64,000 bases of DNA from Neobacillus sp. WH10. GTDB taxonomy: Bacteria; Bacillota; Bacilli; Bacillales; Cytobacillaceae. Below are positions 9,441 through 18,362 of the stretch, in pieces; the stretch's first letter is position 1, and each line of letters begins with the position of its first letter. The notes below the pieces were generated by a model. The model worked only from the letters and a program-made list of their open reading frames with translations. It was not told the DNA's origin and searched no databases. The translations under genes were made by a program, and so were the position numbers. The stretch is taken from contig NZ_CP126110.1 of assembly GCF_030123405.1 (NCBI RefSeq), forward strand, positions 868,001 to 932,000. Direction: 5' to 3'.

Positions 9441-9480
9441 CAATGGGACACAATAAGGCGGCCGCCAGACTTTTGTGTTC
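9441..9480 (+). terminator. Terminator after the second antiporter
   Basis: AATGGGACACAA and TTGTGTTCCATT form an inverted repeat with one mismatch directly after the stop codon. The loop holds a GCGGCCGC stretch and a TTTGTTTT tail follows. Confidence 0.75.
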
Positions 9481-9577
9481 CATTTGTTTTGGAAAAAATT
9501 ACGCAGTATTTCAATAAAAAAATAAGTATACATTCCATGGTTTTTAGGTTATTCTAATAATTACAAAATTATTATTA

Positions 9578-9825
9578 GCATACGATGATAGGTTTTTAGT
9601 AGTCTTTTTATCCCTGTTGCAGAGAGCTAGTGGCTGGTGGAAACTAGTACCATATAGAAAGATGAATTTCATTCCTGGAGTATCTTTTTCGACCGTTGGA
9701 AGGGAAAGACGGATTGTCTCCGATATCGACAATAAAGCTGGAGAATAGTTGGTCATATTCTCAATTAGGGTGGTACCGCGATAAAGTCGTCCCTACGTTT
9801 ACACGTAGGACGGCTTTTTTTGTTT
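9578..9825 (+). promoter_or_regulatory. T-box leader with terminator, probable Phe (UUC) specifier
   Basis: The conserved T-box AGGGTGGTACCGCG lies at 9767-9780. Upstream are the Stem I marks: ACGATGAT near 9585, AGTA, GCAGAGAG and a GGTG loop near 9640. A terminator follows: GTCGTCCCTACG (9786-9797), then CGTAGGACGGC (9804-9814) and a T run. By the usual GAA-N-codon-A arrangement the specifier is TTC at 9668-9670, read by phenylalanine tRNA. Uncharged tRNA would allow read-through into the transporter gene. The specifier assignment is by eye and less sure than the T-box itself. Confidence 0.93.
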
Positions 9826-9858
9826 TTTACTAAGCACATAATGGAAAGAGGGAATGTT

Positions 9859-11199
9859 TTGAAAAATACGGAACAGTGGTCATCTAAGATTGGATTTATT
9901 TTAGCAGCAGGCGGATCTGCTATTGGGCTTGGGGCGATTTGGAAGTTTCCTTATATTGCTGGAATTAGTGGCGGAGGGGCATTCTTTTTTATCTTTATAT
10001 TGTTTACTTTATTTTTGGGCCTTCCCTTGCTCATAGCTGAATTTGTGGTAGGGCGAAAAACACAAAAAAATGCAATAGAAGCCTACAAAGAACTTGCGCC
10101 ACATTCGAAATGGCATTGGATCGGTTATTTAGGTATTGTGACATGTTTTATTTTGCTCTCATTTTATAGTGTTATTGGCGGATGGATCATTAGTTACATA
10201 TGGAAAGCTATTTCAGGACAGTTGAATGGGCTTGATCAGGCAGAGTATGCACAATTGTTTGGCGAGACCATCTCAAATCCAATTACTAGCGTTGCGGTAC
10301 AGTTTATTTTCATGCTCTTTACAATCATTGTCGTAGCAAAAGGAGTTCAAAAAGGGATCGAAAAAGCAAGTCAAATCATGATGCCGGTTCTATTTATTCT
10401 TTTTATCGTCCTGATTATTCGGTCCTTGTCTCTAGAGGGTGCGATGGAAGGTGTCACCTTTTTATTTAAGCCGGATTTCTCGCAAATAACGCCGGAAACC
10501 ATTCTTTTTGCTTTAGGACAATCCTTCTTTGCCTTGAGTGTCGGTGTATCGGTTATGGTTACGTATAGTTCCTATTTATCAAAGGAAGAAAGCTTGTTTC
10601 GTTCTGCCTTTTCAATTGTAGGATTAAATATTTTAATTATTGTTTTGTCGGGTCTTGCTATTTTCCCGGCGGTGTTTTCATTTGGGTTAAAACCTGATGC
10701 AGGCCCTGTTTTATTATTTAATGTACTGCCAAATGTGTTTAATCAAATGGCATTTGGAATGGTCTTTTTTGTTGCATTCTTACTATTATTCTTATTCGCA
10801 GCCCTTACTTCAGCCTTTTCGATGCTAGAAATCATTGTTTCGGTTATCTCAAAAGGAGAGGTCAAGAAAAGAGCAAAATGGTCTTGGATTATTGGAATTG
10901 CGATCTTTATTTTTGGCATCCCATCCACACTATCCTATGGTGTTTTAAGTGACGTCCTATTGTTTGGCAAGACGATTTTTGATGCAGCGGATTATTTAGT
11001 AAGTAATGTATTAATGCCGATTGGCGCGTTATTGATCTCGGTTTTTGTACCATTGAAAATAAAAAAGTCAGCACTATATGAGGAATTATCATTAGGAGGG
11101 GGATTACCACTAGGATTATTCCATATTTGGTTTTTCCTCATTCGCTATGTGGCACCTATCGCCATATTGTTTGTTTGCTATCATGTTATTAGGGGATAA
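9859..11199 (+). CDS. Sodium-dependent transporter, NSS (SNF) family, YocR-like
   Basis: About 446 residues with 11-12 membrane segments. The N-terminus 'WSSKIGFILAAGGSAIGLGAIWKFPY' is the hallmark of the neurotransmitter:sodium symporter family (LeuT fold). Bacterial members import amino acids with Na+. TTG 9859, preceded by GAGGG, matches the start of homologues (N-terminal residue then NTEQWSS); an ATG at 9841 is also in frame. The T-box leader directly upstream says expression rises when one tRNA is uncharged, so the substrate should be the matching amino acid, phenylalanine if the specifier is read correctly. Confidence 0.9.
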   Translation: MKNTEQWSSKIGFILAAGGSAIGLGAIWKFPYIAGISGGGAFFFIFILFTLFLGLPLLIAEFVVGRKTQKNAIEAYKELAPHSKWHWIGYLGIVTCFILLSFYSVIGGWIISYIWKAISGQLNGLDQAEYAQLFGETISNPITSVAVQFIFMLFTIIVVAKGVQKGIEKASQIMMPVLFILFIVLIIRSLSLEGAMEGVTFLFKPDFSQITPETILFALGQSFFALSVGVSVMVTYSSYLSKEESLFRSAFSIVGLNILIIVLSGLAIFPAVFSFGLKPDAGPVLLFNVLPNVFNQMAFGMVFFVAFLLLFLFAALTSAFSMLEIIVSVISKGEVKKRAKWSWIIGIAIFIFGIPSTLSYGVLSDVLLFGKTIFDAADYLVSNVLMPIGALLISVFVPLKIKKSALYEELSLGGGLPLGLFHIWFFLIRYVAPIAILFVCYHVIRG

Positions 11200-11218
11200 T
11201 CCTCTTTAAAAAAGGAAA

Positions 11219-11280
11219 GTGTCCGACACCATTCAATCACCATTAACAATACGTTGGTGGTAGAAATGGTGTCAGGCACC
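11219..11280 (+). repeat. REP-like hairpin (GTGTC-GACACC / GGTGTC-GGCAC) after the NSS transporter
   Basis: GTGTCCGACACCATT and AATGGTGTCAGGCAC form a 15-bp stem with two mismatches around an inner CACCA...TTGGTG stem. It sits just past the stop codon, so it may also stop transcription. It belongs to the dispersed GTGCCTGAC hairpin family also found at 15273, 43444, 45574, 51537, 52839 and 59335. Confidence 0.75.
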
Positions 11281-11309
11281 ATTAATAGTGCCTGCGTGTT
11301 GTAATCTTA

Positions 11310-12092
11310 TCAGCGATGCATTGTCCACATTCCAATATCTTTAAAGCCCAGTCTTTTGTATATGCGGCCTGCTGCAGGATTATCGTAAAAAAGACAAAGT
11401 GTTTTACCTTCGTTTAGGACAACTTGAAATAATTTTTGCATGATAGCAGTGGCTAGGCCCTGTCGGCGATATTCCTTCCGAGTACAGACACCTACAATCA
11501 TGGCAGACATGGAATTCTCTGCTGCAGTTGAAACACATGAAGTAATGATACCCTGATCAACAGTATAATAGGTTCTTGCTGTGTTTGATTCCATCGCCTG
11601 AACTAAAATTTCTCGTGCATCACTTCTAATATGAAATTCTTCAATCGAATTGCGAAGTTCAATTATTTGATCTACATCCTCGATGCTAGCTTTTTTAACC
11701 TCGACATCACCCGTACTAAGAAATTCATCAGAGAGGCATTCTGCAAAGAAAGTAACTTGTTTCTTACCGAGCAGCAGGTCATCGAAGGCTTCGAATTTCG
11801 CCACAATATCAGATTTACCGGATAAAGAAATAGGCTGCTTATATTTTTTCATAATAGAAACAAAGCCCTCTGTATCGAATCCTCCCTTAGCATATGGAAT
11901 AAAAAATTGATGAAACCTTAAAAGGACGGCAATAATCGAGTCCTGTTCATCAAACTCTCCCCAAATTTCCTGAAATTCCGATGAATATCCGAAGACTTCT
12001 AAATCCCCAATAATAAATAGATTAATAGATGGTTCCTCACTTAAAAAAGCGAGCACCTGATGATGATCTCGGTCCGTAAGCTTTCTAATCAC
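11310..12092 (-). CDS. GNAT-family N-acetyltransferase
   Basis: A 260-residue protein with a C-terminal GNAT domain: 'IVGVCTRKEYRRQGLATAIMQKLF' (acetyl-CoA loop) and 'LCLFYDNPAAGRIYKRLGF'. The N-terminal 130 residues ('LTDRDHHQVLAFLSEEPSINLFIIGDLE') are the divergent half typical of the GNAT group with an N-terminal DUF4081-like domain. GTG 12092, with AAGGAGGG 8 nt upstream, is chosen over ATG 12164, which lacks a ribosome site. The acceptor substrate is unknown. Confidence 0.8.
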   Translation of the reverse strand: MIRKLTDRDHHQVLAFLSEEPSINLFIIGDLEVFGYSSEFQEIWGEFDEQDSIIAVLLRFHQFFIPYAKGGFDTEGFVSIMKKYKQPISLSGKSDIVAKFEAFDDLLLGKKQVTFFAECLSDEFLSTGDVEVKKASIEDVDQIIELRNSIEEFHIRSDAREILVQAMESNTARTYYTVDQGIITSCVSTAAENSMSAMIVGVCTRKEYRRQGLATAIMQKLFQVVLNEGKTLCLFYDNPAAGRIYKRLGFKDIGMWTMHR

Positions 12093-12229
12093 GTCAAATC
12101 CCTCCTTGCTTTTAAATAGACTATACACACAATACAAAAATTTCAAGACTTTTTTAATATTCAATATTGTTAGGTTTTGGGGTAGAGTGAAAAAATAATA
12201 GCAAGGTCAATGAAAAGAGGGGAAATATT

Positions 12230-12400
12230 ATGAACGAAGAAAACAAAATGATTATTCGATATCCAGTCATCGTGATGAATTCAGGGGAAGACTTTTAAAA
12301 AGTGACCGTTTATTAGGTGCTCACAGATTTTAAGAAGCTAATGCACCTTCCATTCTTTGCATACATAGACTGGAATGTCCCAAATTTAAAATCTTTCTAG
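12230..12400 (+). pseudogene. Short decayed ORF with two in-frame stops
   Basis: A frame starting at ATG 12230 (ribosome site AGAGGGG) runs MNEENKMIIRYPVIVMNSGE and is cut by TAA at 12296-12298 and TAG at 12314-12316. It then continues in the same frame as 'VLTDFKKLMHLPFFAYIDW' to a stop at 12398-12400. The coherent amino-acid composition on both sides suggests a former protein of about 56 residues, or the front of a longer one. I do not recognise the family. The stops are TAA and TAG, so they are not selenocysteine codons. Confidence 0.45.
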
Positions 12401-12528
12401 AAATCTTTCCCGCATGAAACATTATTATCTATAGTCTACTTTTATAAAACGATGCAATAAGGTTGCTCTAGACCCACCTATAATTCAGTTGGTATCATAT
12501 GGAGGTACTTTGGTGGGAGGAAAGAAGA

Positions 12529-13398
12529 ATGGATACTCAAAAATATAAGGATCTTAAATTAGGCGAACGTGGAGCAATCATCAGTATGATTGCTTATATA
12601 TGCCTATCTATCCTTAAACTTGTAATTGGATATATGAGTGACTCCGCTGCTTTGAAAGCAGACGGTCTAAACAATACAACAGACATTATTGCCTCTTTTG
12701 CTGTATATATAGGACTCAAGATTTCACAAAGACCACCTGATGAAGATCATGGTTATGGTCATTGGAAAAGTGAAACGATTGCATCAATGGTTGCATCGTT
12801 TATTATGTTAGCTGTTGGTATACAGGTGTTGACTGATGCGATCATCTCCATGTTTCAGGGGGGAAAAGAGTCCCCCGACATGATGGCTGCCTATACAGGT
12901 ATCTTTTCAGCAATAGTTATGTATTTTGTTTATCGTTACAATAAAAAATTGGCTGCTAAAATTAATAGTAAGGCCCTGATGGCAGCTGCAAAAGATAATA
13001 TTTCCGATGCGTGGGTAAGTATAGGAGCAGCTGTTGGGATCTTCGGTTCTCAATTAAATATGCCTTGGCTGGACACGGTAACGGCTATTATCGTAGGACT
13101 ATTAATATGTAAAACAGCTTGGGATATTTTTAAGCAAGCATCTCATGAACTTTCAGATGGATTCGATGAAAATAAGATTCAACTTTATCAGGAAGCCATT
13201 ACAAAGGTAGAAGGTGTGAAAGGTATTAAAGAAATCAAAGGAAGAAACTATGGCAATAACGAAGTCATCGACGTGGTTATCCTAGTTAATTCTACGTTAG
13301 ATATTCGCGAAGCCCATGACATAGCTACACATGTTGAAAAAGTAATGATCAAAGATTATGGAGTCTACGATGTTCATGTCCATGTAGAGCCAAATTAG
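12529..13398 (+). CDS. Cation diffusion facilitator, MneP-like manganese exporter
   Basis: About 289 residues with six membrane segments and a C-terminal cytoplasmic domain. 'SDSAALKADGLNNTTDIIAS' in TM2 and 'AAKDNISDAWVSIGA' in TM5 carry the metal-site Asp/Asn residues. 'PPDEDHGYGHWKSETIAS' and the end 'DVHVHVEPN' are typical of the CDF family. Sequence features are very close to B. subtilis MneP (YdfM), an Mn2+ efflux protein under MntR. ATG 12529, behind GGGAGGAAAGAAG, is preferred to ATG 12499. I could not identify a convincing MntR box or yybP-ykoY riboswitch upstream. Confidence 0.85.
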   Translation: MDTQKYKDLKLGERGAIISMIAYICLSILKLVIGYMSDSAALKADGLNNTTDIIASFAVYIGLKISQRPPDEDHGYGHWKSETIASMVASFIMLAVGIQVLTDAIISMFQGGKESPDMMAAYTGIFSAIVMYFVYRYNKKLAAKINSKALMAAAKDNISDAWVSIGAAVGIFGSQLNMPWLDTVTAIIVGLLICKTAWDIFKQASHELSDGFDENKIQLYQEAITKVEGVKGIKEIKGRNYGNNEVIDVVILVNSTLDIREAHDIATHVEKVMIKDYGVYDVHVHVEPN

Positions 13399-13519
13399 AT
13401 ATTATGTTGACTTTTTAACCTTTAAAAAGATGAAAGCTACTTTTTCTTGTTTAATATTATTGAAACAAAATCGGCCTTAATTCGTATAAATAGAACAAAG
13501 ATTATAAGGAGATGTATGT

Positions 13520-13900
13520 ATGTTCTTAGAAGAACTTCAGCTAGAGGAAAGAGAAGCGTTTCTTGAACTAGCTGATCTGATTGCCGCAATTGATGGGAAA
13601 TTATCTATATTTGAAAATTCTATTCTTAACAAATATAAAAAGGAAATGGGGCTTGAAGATTATAAAATTAAGGGTCTGGTAATGGACGATATTTTAAAGA
13701 TTTTTAAAACTGAACGGTCAAAAAATATCGTCTTAACCGAACTCTTTCAATTGATCTATTCAGATGGTGTATTTCATGATCAAGAGAGCGAATCTGTCCG
13801 CCTAATAAAGTCGCATTTCGGGTTCAATTCAAATGAATTTGGAAGTTTTAAGGATTGGATCATTAAGATAAAGGAACTATCAGTTGATGGGGAACGTTGA
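13520..13900 (+). CDS. TerB-like small cytoplasmic protein
   Basis: An acidic 126-residue all-helical protein. 'LADLIAAIDGKLSIFENSIL' and 'LFQLIYSDGVFHDQESESVRLI' look like the two repeated helical units of the TerB/DjlA N-terminal fold, in which acidic D-G-x-(x)-x-x-E motifs can bind metal. The molecular role of such stand-alone proteins is unknown. ATG 13520 follows AAGGAG. A terminator closes the gene, which appears monocistronic. Confidence 0.6.
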   Translation: MFLEELQLEEREAFLELADLIAAIDGKLSIFENSILNKYKKEMGLEDYKIKGLVMDDILKIFKTERSKNIVLTELFQLIYSDGVFHDQESESVRLIKSHFGFNSNEFGSFKDWIIKIKELSVDGER

Positions 13901-13925
13901 TAAACAACGCCACTGTCTTCACCTT

Positions 13926-13953
13926 TAAAGCTCGCCAATTGGCGAGTTTTTTT
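13926..13953 (+). terminator. Terminator after the TerB-like gene
   Basis: AAGCTCGCC and GGCGAGTTT form a tight hairpin with an AATT loop, followed by a run of T. Confidence 0.92.
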
Positions 13954-14110
13954 ACAATAAGAGAAAAGACCTATATGAGAAAACTATGAGTGATTGCAGC
14001 TAAGATTGGGAAAATTTCCATTATCTCTGCTTTTTTGTGTCTCATTGTGGATGACTAGGAATAGATAGTGCTAAGTTTATTTAGTATTATTTGTTAAGAA
14101 TACATTACAG

Positions 14111-14560
14111 ATTTTTTAAGGTTGATGAGAACCAATTTTGCTAATTTCATATTGAGATTAGTCCTTCATAAGGTTGATGAAAGCCCTTTTTGGTAATTTT
14201 AAAGAGAGATTAGTCCTTCATAAGGTTGATGAAGACCATTTCTGCTAATTTCATAATGAGATTAGTCCTTCATAAGGTTAATGAGAACCAATTTTGCTAA
14301 TTTCATATTGAGATTAGTCCTTCATAAGGTTGAAGAAAGCCCCTTTTGGTAATTTCATATTGAGATTAGTCCTTCATAAGGTAGATGAAAGCCCTTTTTG
14401 GTAATTTCAAAGAGAGATTAGTCCTTCATAAGGTTGATGAAAGCCTTTTTTAATAATTTCAAAGAGAGATTAGTCCTTCATAAGGTAGATGAAAGCTCTT
14501 TTTGGTAATTTTAAAGTGAGATTTGTCCTTCATAAGGCCGAAGTGAGGTTTGTTCTCATA
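14111..14560. repeat. Tandem array C: nine units in exact 52-bp register
   Basis: The 11-bp near-palindrome CCTTCATAAGG starts at 14163, 14215, 14267, 14319, 14371, 14423, 14475 and 14527, always 52 bp apart. A degenerate first copy stands at 14111, also in register. Each unit continues with GATGAAAGCC, a short T run and AATTT...GAGATTAGT. Units diverge by point changes but not by length. Nothing else is recognisable between the TerB-like gene and the next ORF apart from this array. Confidence 0.95.
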
Positions 14561-14615
14561 AACTAATACGTTGTACAATAGGGAAGATATGAATATTACT
14601 TCTAGGAGCAGACCA

Positions 14616-15254
14616 ATGGATATTAAAGTGCAATCGTTAATGAAATATTATTATGGTAAGTTGATTGACAATACCTTCGATGAGAAGGATGTCTTTGCTT
14701 TTTTACAATTAATCCGAAATAGAAACAATGAGAATCGTTGTATCAATGAGCTTACTGATTTTGTTGCGCAGCGAGAAAAATATAAAGGTTTTGTCACGGA
14801 TTATTTATTTGAGACAAGAAAAAAGTTTGAGAGCCTCGGTAAAACGAACGCGGTTCTTAGGATTGAAGATGTATTTTCCTTCAAGGAAATAAAAAATAGC
14901 ATTAACAAAGCTTTAGAGGATTGGCAGTTAAAAGGTCTAACTAACGAAAAGCTGAATGATTTTGTCACTTGCCTCATTTCCATCCTTCAGCAGGTTAACA
15001 TCATAGATAATGACAGAGTGATTGGTAAACTCTTTTTTGCCATCTCTCAAAAACAGGTGATCCTGATGGCTGAAATAGAGGTTTATCAAAATGTGTTCAA
15101 AAAGACTAATGCTGTCTTTCCGATTTTGACCGCCAATAATAGTTATCTAGATATTAAAAAGCAGGATCGATTTGATACGCCTTATTTATTTGCAGATAAG
15201 GTGATCGAAATAACCAGTCAGGAAGGGAAGCTGGAGATTATTATTCCTGATTAA
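14616..15254 (+). CDS. Hypothetical protein, unrecognised
   Basis: A 212-residue, charged and apparently soluble protein with no signal peptide and no membrane segment. The first two thirds look helical ('YYYGKLIDNTFDEKDVFAFL', 'IKNSINKALEDWQLKGLTNE'); the end has short strands ('FADKVIEITSQEGKLEIIIP'). ATG 14616, with AGGAG 7 nt upstream, is preferred to the upstream ATG 14589. I do not recognise the family. It lies directly after a 52-bp repeat array and ends at a REP-like hairpin. Confidence 0.6.
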   Translation: MDIKVQSLMKYYYGKLIDNTFDEKDVFAFLQLIRNRNNENRCINELTDFVAQREKYKGFVTDYLFETRKKFESLGKTNAVLRIEDVFSFKEIKNSINKALEDWQLKGLTNEKLNDFVTCLISILQQVNIIDNDRVIGKLFFAISQKQVILMAEIEVYQNVFKKTNAVFPILTANNSYLDIKKQDRFDTPYLFADKVIEITSQEGKLEIIIPD

Positions 15255-15272
15255 CTAATCTATCAAATTAGT

Positions 15273-15324
15273 GGTGCCTGCCCCCCGATGCGTTAAAGAT
15301 TTACCACACTGGGAGGCAGGCACT
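15273..15324. repeat. REP-like hairpin between convergent genes
   Basis: GGTGCCTGCCCCCC...GGGAGGCAGGCACT, with an inner GTTAAAG-like segment. It is an imperfect palindrome of the GTGCCTGAC family and ends two bases before the rocR stop codon, so it may serve as a bidirectional terminator. Confidence 0.8.
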
Positions 15325-15325
15325 A

Positions 15326-16750
15326 TCATTTGGTTGTTATGTTCAGTTTTTTCATTCGATACTGCAAGCTTTGCCGGCTTAATCCTAGTAAGGTAGCTGA
15401 CTTAGAAATATTGAAGTCATTGCTTCGTAATACACTCTCAATATAGGATTTTTCAAAAAGATCCATTTGTTCCTTTAGGGGAGCTGTTATTGTTCCCTGG
15501 TCATTCAAAAATGTATCTATGGAAAAAGTCGGTGCTCCTCTATCTTTGACGTGCATTTTATTCCGGTATTGAAAGGGTAAATGCGAGTACCTAATGATTT
15601 CTTCATCATCCATCATGATATTCATGGCAGCCTCAATAATATGTTCAAGTTCGCGGACATTTCCGTGCCAATCATTTTCCAAGAAAGATTGTTTTACTTC
15701 ATCAGATAACCCTTTTACCTCCATTTGAAACCGCTCATTATATTTCTCAATAAAATGTTGGACGAGTAATGGAATATCTTCCTTGCGTTCCCTTAATGGA
15801 GGAATAAAGATTGTCACTACGCCAAGACGGTAATATAAGTCTTTCCGCAGCCGATTGTTCGTAATCGCATCAATCGGATCCTCGTTCATATTGGCAATAA
15901 CCCGGACATCCACAGGCGTATCCTTTGTATCTCCGAGACGGCGAATCGTTTTTTCCTGGAGAACACGCAGAAGCTTTGCTTGTAGATTTAAATTCAGCGA
16001 GTTAATTTCATCAAGTAATAAGGTGCCGCCGTTTGCCTGTTCAAATAACCCTGGCTGATCAATCGCGCCTGTAAAGGCTCCACGTTTCGTACCGAAGAGA
16101 AGACTTTCGATTAAATTATCAGGGAGCGCTGCACAATTTTGGGATATATATGGACCGGAAAAACGATTACTGCCATTATGAATGCTTTGAGCAAAAAGCT
16201 CTTTCCCTGTGCCGGTCTCACCGACAATAAGGACATAAGAGGAGGTGCGGGTGGCCCGCTTAGCGCTTTCAATGACGTCCCTAATCGTTGCACTGCTGCC
16301 AATAATGCTATCAAATGTAAACCTCAAAGTCCCATTACGATTGATATTTCCTTTTATTAACCGTTCCAGCCTTGTCACATCACGGGCAATTTCAACAGCA
16401 CCCTGTATTTGACTATTTGCATAAATTGGGATCGTATTGTTGATTGTCGTAATTTCGCGGCCTTTGTTATTAAAATAAGTTTGCTTTACATTACTTGTCG
16501 CCTTGCCCTCTTGGAGCGCCTTTACAAGAGTACTGGACTGGTCTTCCTTAAACATAAAGACGTCTAAAAGGTTTTTATTCATGACGTCTTGACTATCCAT
16601 GGACTCTATCTGCATCATTTTTTTGTTATAAATAATCGTTCTTCCCGTTTCATCCACAGCATGAACACCGACATCTACTTCGTCTAAAATTCGTTGATAC
16701 ATCTGGTTAACATACTGCAAATAATCAGTCGTCTTTTTTGAATGTTCCAC
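15326..16750 (-). CDS. rocR: Sigma-54-dependent activator of arginine/ornithine catabolism, RocR
   Basis: A 474-residue enhancer-binding protein with an N-terminal PAS domain (about 12-125), a central AAA+ domain and a C-terminal Fis-type HTH ('NISKSATLLGLSRQSLQYRM'). The AAA+ part has Walker A 'GETGTGKE', the sigma-54 contact 'RGAFTGA' and Walker B 'GGTLLLDEI'. RocR senses ornithine or citrulline and activates -24/-12 promoters of arginine catabolism. It is divergent from rocD with paired upstream elements and a -24/-12 promoter in between, which supports this name rather than another NtrC-family member. Confidence 0.92.
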   Translation of the reverse strand: MEHSKKTTDYLQYVNQMYQRILDEVDVGVHAVDETGRTIIYNKKMMQIESMDSQDVMNKNLLDVFMFKEDQSSTLVKALQEGKATSNVKQTYFNNKGREITTINNTIPIYANSQIQGAVEIARDVTRLERLIKGNINRNGTLRFTFDSIIGSSATIRDVIESAKRATRTSSYVLIVGETGTGKELFAQSIHNGSNRFSGPYISQNCAALPDNLIESLLFGTKRGAFTGAIDQPGLFEQANGGTLLLDEINSLNLNLQAKLLRVLQEKTIRRLGDTKDTPVDVRVIANMNEDPIDAITNNRLRKDLYYRLGVVTIFIPPLRERKEDIPLLVQHFIEKYNERFQMEVKGLSDEVKQSFLENDWHGNVRELEHIIEAAMNIMMDDEEIIRYSHLPFQYRNKMHVKDRGAPTFSIDTFLNDQGTITAPLKEQMDLFEKSYIESVLRSNDFNISKSATLLGLSRQSLQYRMKKLNITTK

Positions 16751-16810
16751 GCTAACTTCATTCCCTTTTCTTGGTACTTTATAAAATTATTTAAACATTT
16801 ATAACTTTTT

Positions 16811-16875
16811 AATGCAAAAATTTTTTGCGTTCTTGTAAAAATAAAAAATTTTGCGCCAAAAAATTTTGCGTTAAA
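16811..16875 (+). promoter_or_regulatory. Two putative RocR upstream activating sites
   Basis: Two AT-rich dyads, ATGCAAAAATTTTTTGCGT (starting about 16813) and GCGCCAAAAAATTTTGCG (about 16854), resemble the TGCAAAA-TTTTGCA dyads known for RocR. They lie about 40-100 bp upstream of the -24/-12 promoter. The assignment rests on this similarity and on position. Confidence 0.65.
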
Positions 16876-16909
16876 GATATAAGAACTTCATAAAATAAGG
16901 TTTTTATTG

Positions 16910-16927
16910 TTGGCACAGTACTTGCAT
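16910..16927 (+). promoter_or_regulatory. Sigma-54 (-24/-12) promoter of rocD
   Basis: TTGGCACAGTACTTGCAT matches the consensus TGGCAC-N5-TTGCA. GG is at 16912-16913 and GC at 16924-16925, the required 10-nt separation. A roughly 200-nt transcribed leader follows, which holds an AAGCAGG/CCCTGCTT hairpin (17012-17028) and precedes the GTG start of rocD. Confidence 0.92.
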
Positions 16928-17135
16928 ACATAATGTGTGAAACCTTTATTTTTCCGCATCATGTCGGCTATCAGCCATTTAGCGGCTCTACTATGTCAGG
17001 AGCAGAATCCAAAGCAGGCGCCCTGCTTCATTTGCAGACGTAAACAACATTTGAATTACTATAAATAGATTGTCAAAAAAGAGTTTCATCCTGGAAATAT
17101 CACGTTCCGGGAAAACAAAGAAAGGGGAAAAAATA

Positions 17136-18338
17136 GTGACTGGAACAACGATAAAAACAACTGAAATTATTGAGCAAACACAAAAATTTGGAGCGAATAA
17201 CTATCATCCGCTGCCAATCGTCATTTCAAAAGCAGAGGGAGTTTGGGTAGAAAGTCCGGAAGGAAATCGGTACATGGATATGCTTAGTGCATATTCAGCC
17301 GTTAACCAAGGGCACCGTCATTCAAAAATCATTCAAGCATTAAAAGATCAAGCAGATAAGGTGACACTTACCTCCCGTGCTTTCCATAACGATCAACTTG
17401 GTCCATGGTATGAAAAGATTTGTCAACTAACAAATAAAAGCATGGCACTTCCAATGAATACGGGGGCAGAAGCTGTTGAAACTGCCCTTAAAGCTGCTCG
17501 CCGCTGGGGGTATGATGTTAAAGGAATCGCCGAAGACCAAGCAGAAATCATTGCATGTACTGGTAATTTCCATGGCCGGACAATGGGGGCTGTCTCCTTA
17601 TCATCTGATCCGGAATATAAGCGCGGCTTTGGTCCAATGCTTCCGGGAATCACATTAATACCTTACGGGGATTTAGAGGCATTAAAAGCAGCGATCACCC
17701 CTAATACGGCAGCATTTTTAATTGAACCAATTCAAGGGGAAGCAGGTATCATCATTCCTCCAGCAGGGTTTATTAAAGCAGCATTTGATTTATGTAAAGA
17801 AAACAATGTACTATTCATTGCCGATGAAATTCAGGCCGGCCTCGGACGTACTGGTAAAATGTTCGCGTATGAGTGGGAAGGAATCACTCCTGATATGCTG
17901 ATTTTAGGAAAAGCACTTGGAGGCGGTGTGTTCCCAATTTCCTGTGTCGTGGCGAATGCTGATATATTAGGCGTATTCAACCCTGGATCACATGGTTCGA
18001 CGTTTGGTGGAAATCCGCTTGCATGTGCCGTTTCCATTGCAGCACTTGAAGTGATTGAAGAAGAAAAATTAGCGGAACGCTCACTTGAATTAGGAAATTA
18101 CTTCCTTGAACAATTGAAAACCATCAACAATCCAATTATTAAAGAAGTAAGAGGCCGTGGCTTATTTATTGGTGTTGAGCTAACAGAGGAAGCAAGACCA
18201 TATTGTGAGCAGCTAAAGGATGAAGGATTATTATGTAAAGAAACCCATGATACTGTCATTCGCTTTGCACCACCGCTCATTATTACAAAAGAAGAAATTG
18301 ATTGGGCTGTTGAGAAAATTAAACAGGTTTTAGCCTAA
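17136..18338 (+). CDS. rocD: Ornithine aminotransferase
   Basis: A 400-residue class III PLP aminotransferase that converts ornithine and 2-oxoglutarate to glutamate semialdehyde and glutamate. Signatures are 'NTGAEAVETALKAARRWGY', 'CTGNFHGRTMGAVSLSSD', 'IADEIQAGLGRTGKMFA' and 'LILGKALGGGVFPIS', which holds the PLP lysine. GTG 17136 behind AAAGGGG is chosen over the open frame from 17070. It is the only gene of the unit and is followed by a terminator; rocE/rocF are not next to it. Activation by RocR through the -24/-12 promoter is expected. Confidence 0.95.
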   Translation: MTGTTIKTTEIIEQTQKFGANNYHPLPIVISKAEGVWVESPEGNRYMDMLSAYSAVNQGHRHSKIIQALKDQADKVTLTSRAFHNDQLGPWYEKICQLTNKSMALPMNTGAEAVETALKAARRWGYDVKGIAEDQAEIIACTGNFHGRTMGAVSLSSDPEYKRGFGPMLPGITLIPYGDLEALKAAITPNTAAFLIEPIQGEAGIIIPPAGFIKAAFDLCKENNVLFIADEIQAGLGRTGKMFAYEWEGITPDMLILGKALGGGVFPISCVVANADILGVFNPGSHGSTFGGNPLACAVSIAALEVIEEEKLAERSLELGNYFLEQLKTINNPIIKEVRGRGLFIGVELTEEARPYCEQLKDEGLLCKETHDTVIRFAPPLIITKEEIDWAVEKIKQVLA

Positions 18339-18362
18339 AAACTGTTTCTGAATAAAAATTCT

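Noticed and set aside
12401..12528. yybP-ykoY manganese riboswitch before mneP
   Set aside because: The conserved aptamer blocks are not visible; any control is more likely through a protein such as MntR, and I could not fix its box.
14111..14560. Possible CRISPR array
   Set aside because: Units are contiguous with no unique spacers; the whole 52 bp is repeated and diverges evenly, and no cas genes are present. The same holds for the other arrays.
16926..17135. Leader of rocD as a coding remnant or known riboswitch
   Set aside because: Short open frames and two hairpins exist, but no ribosome site or known aptamer pattern was found; kept only as a structured leader.
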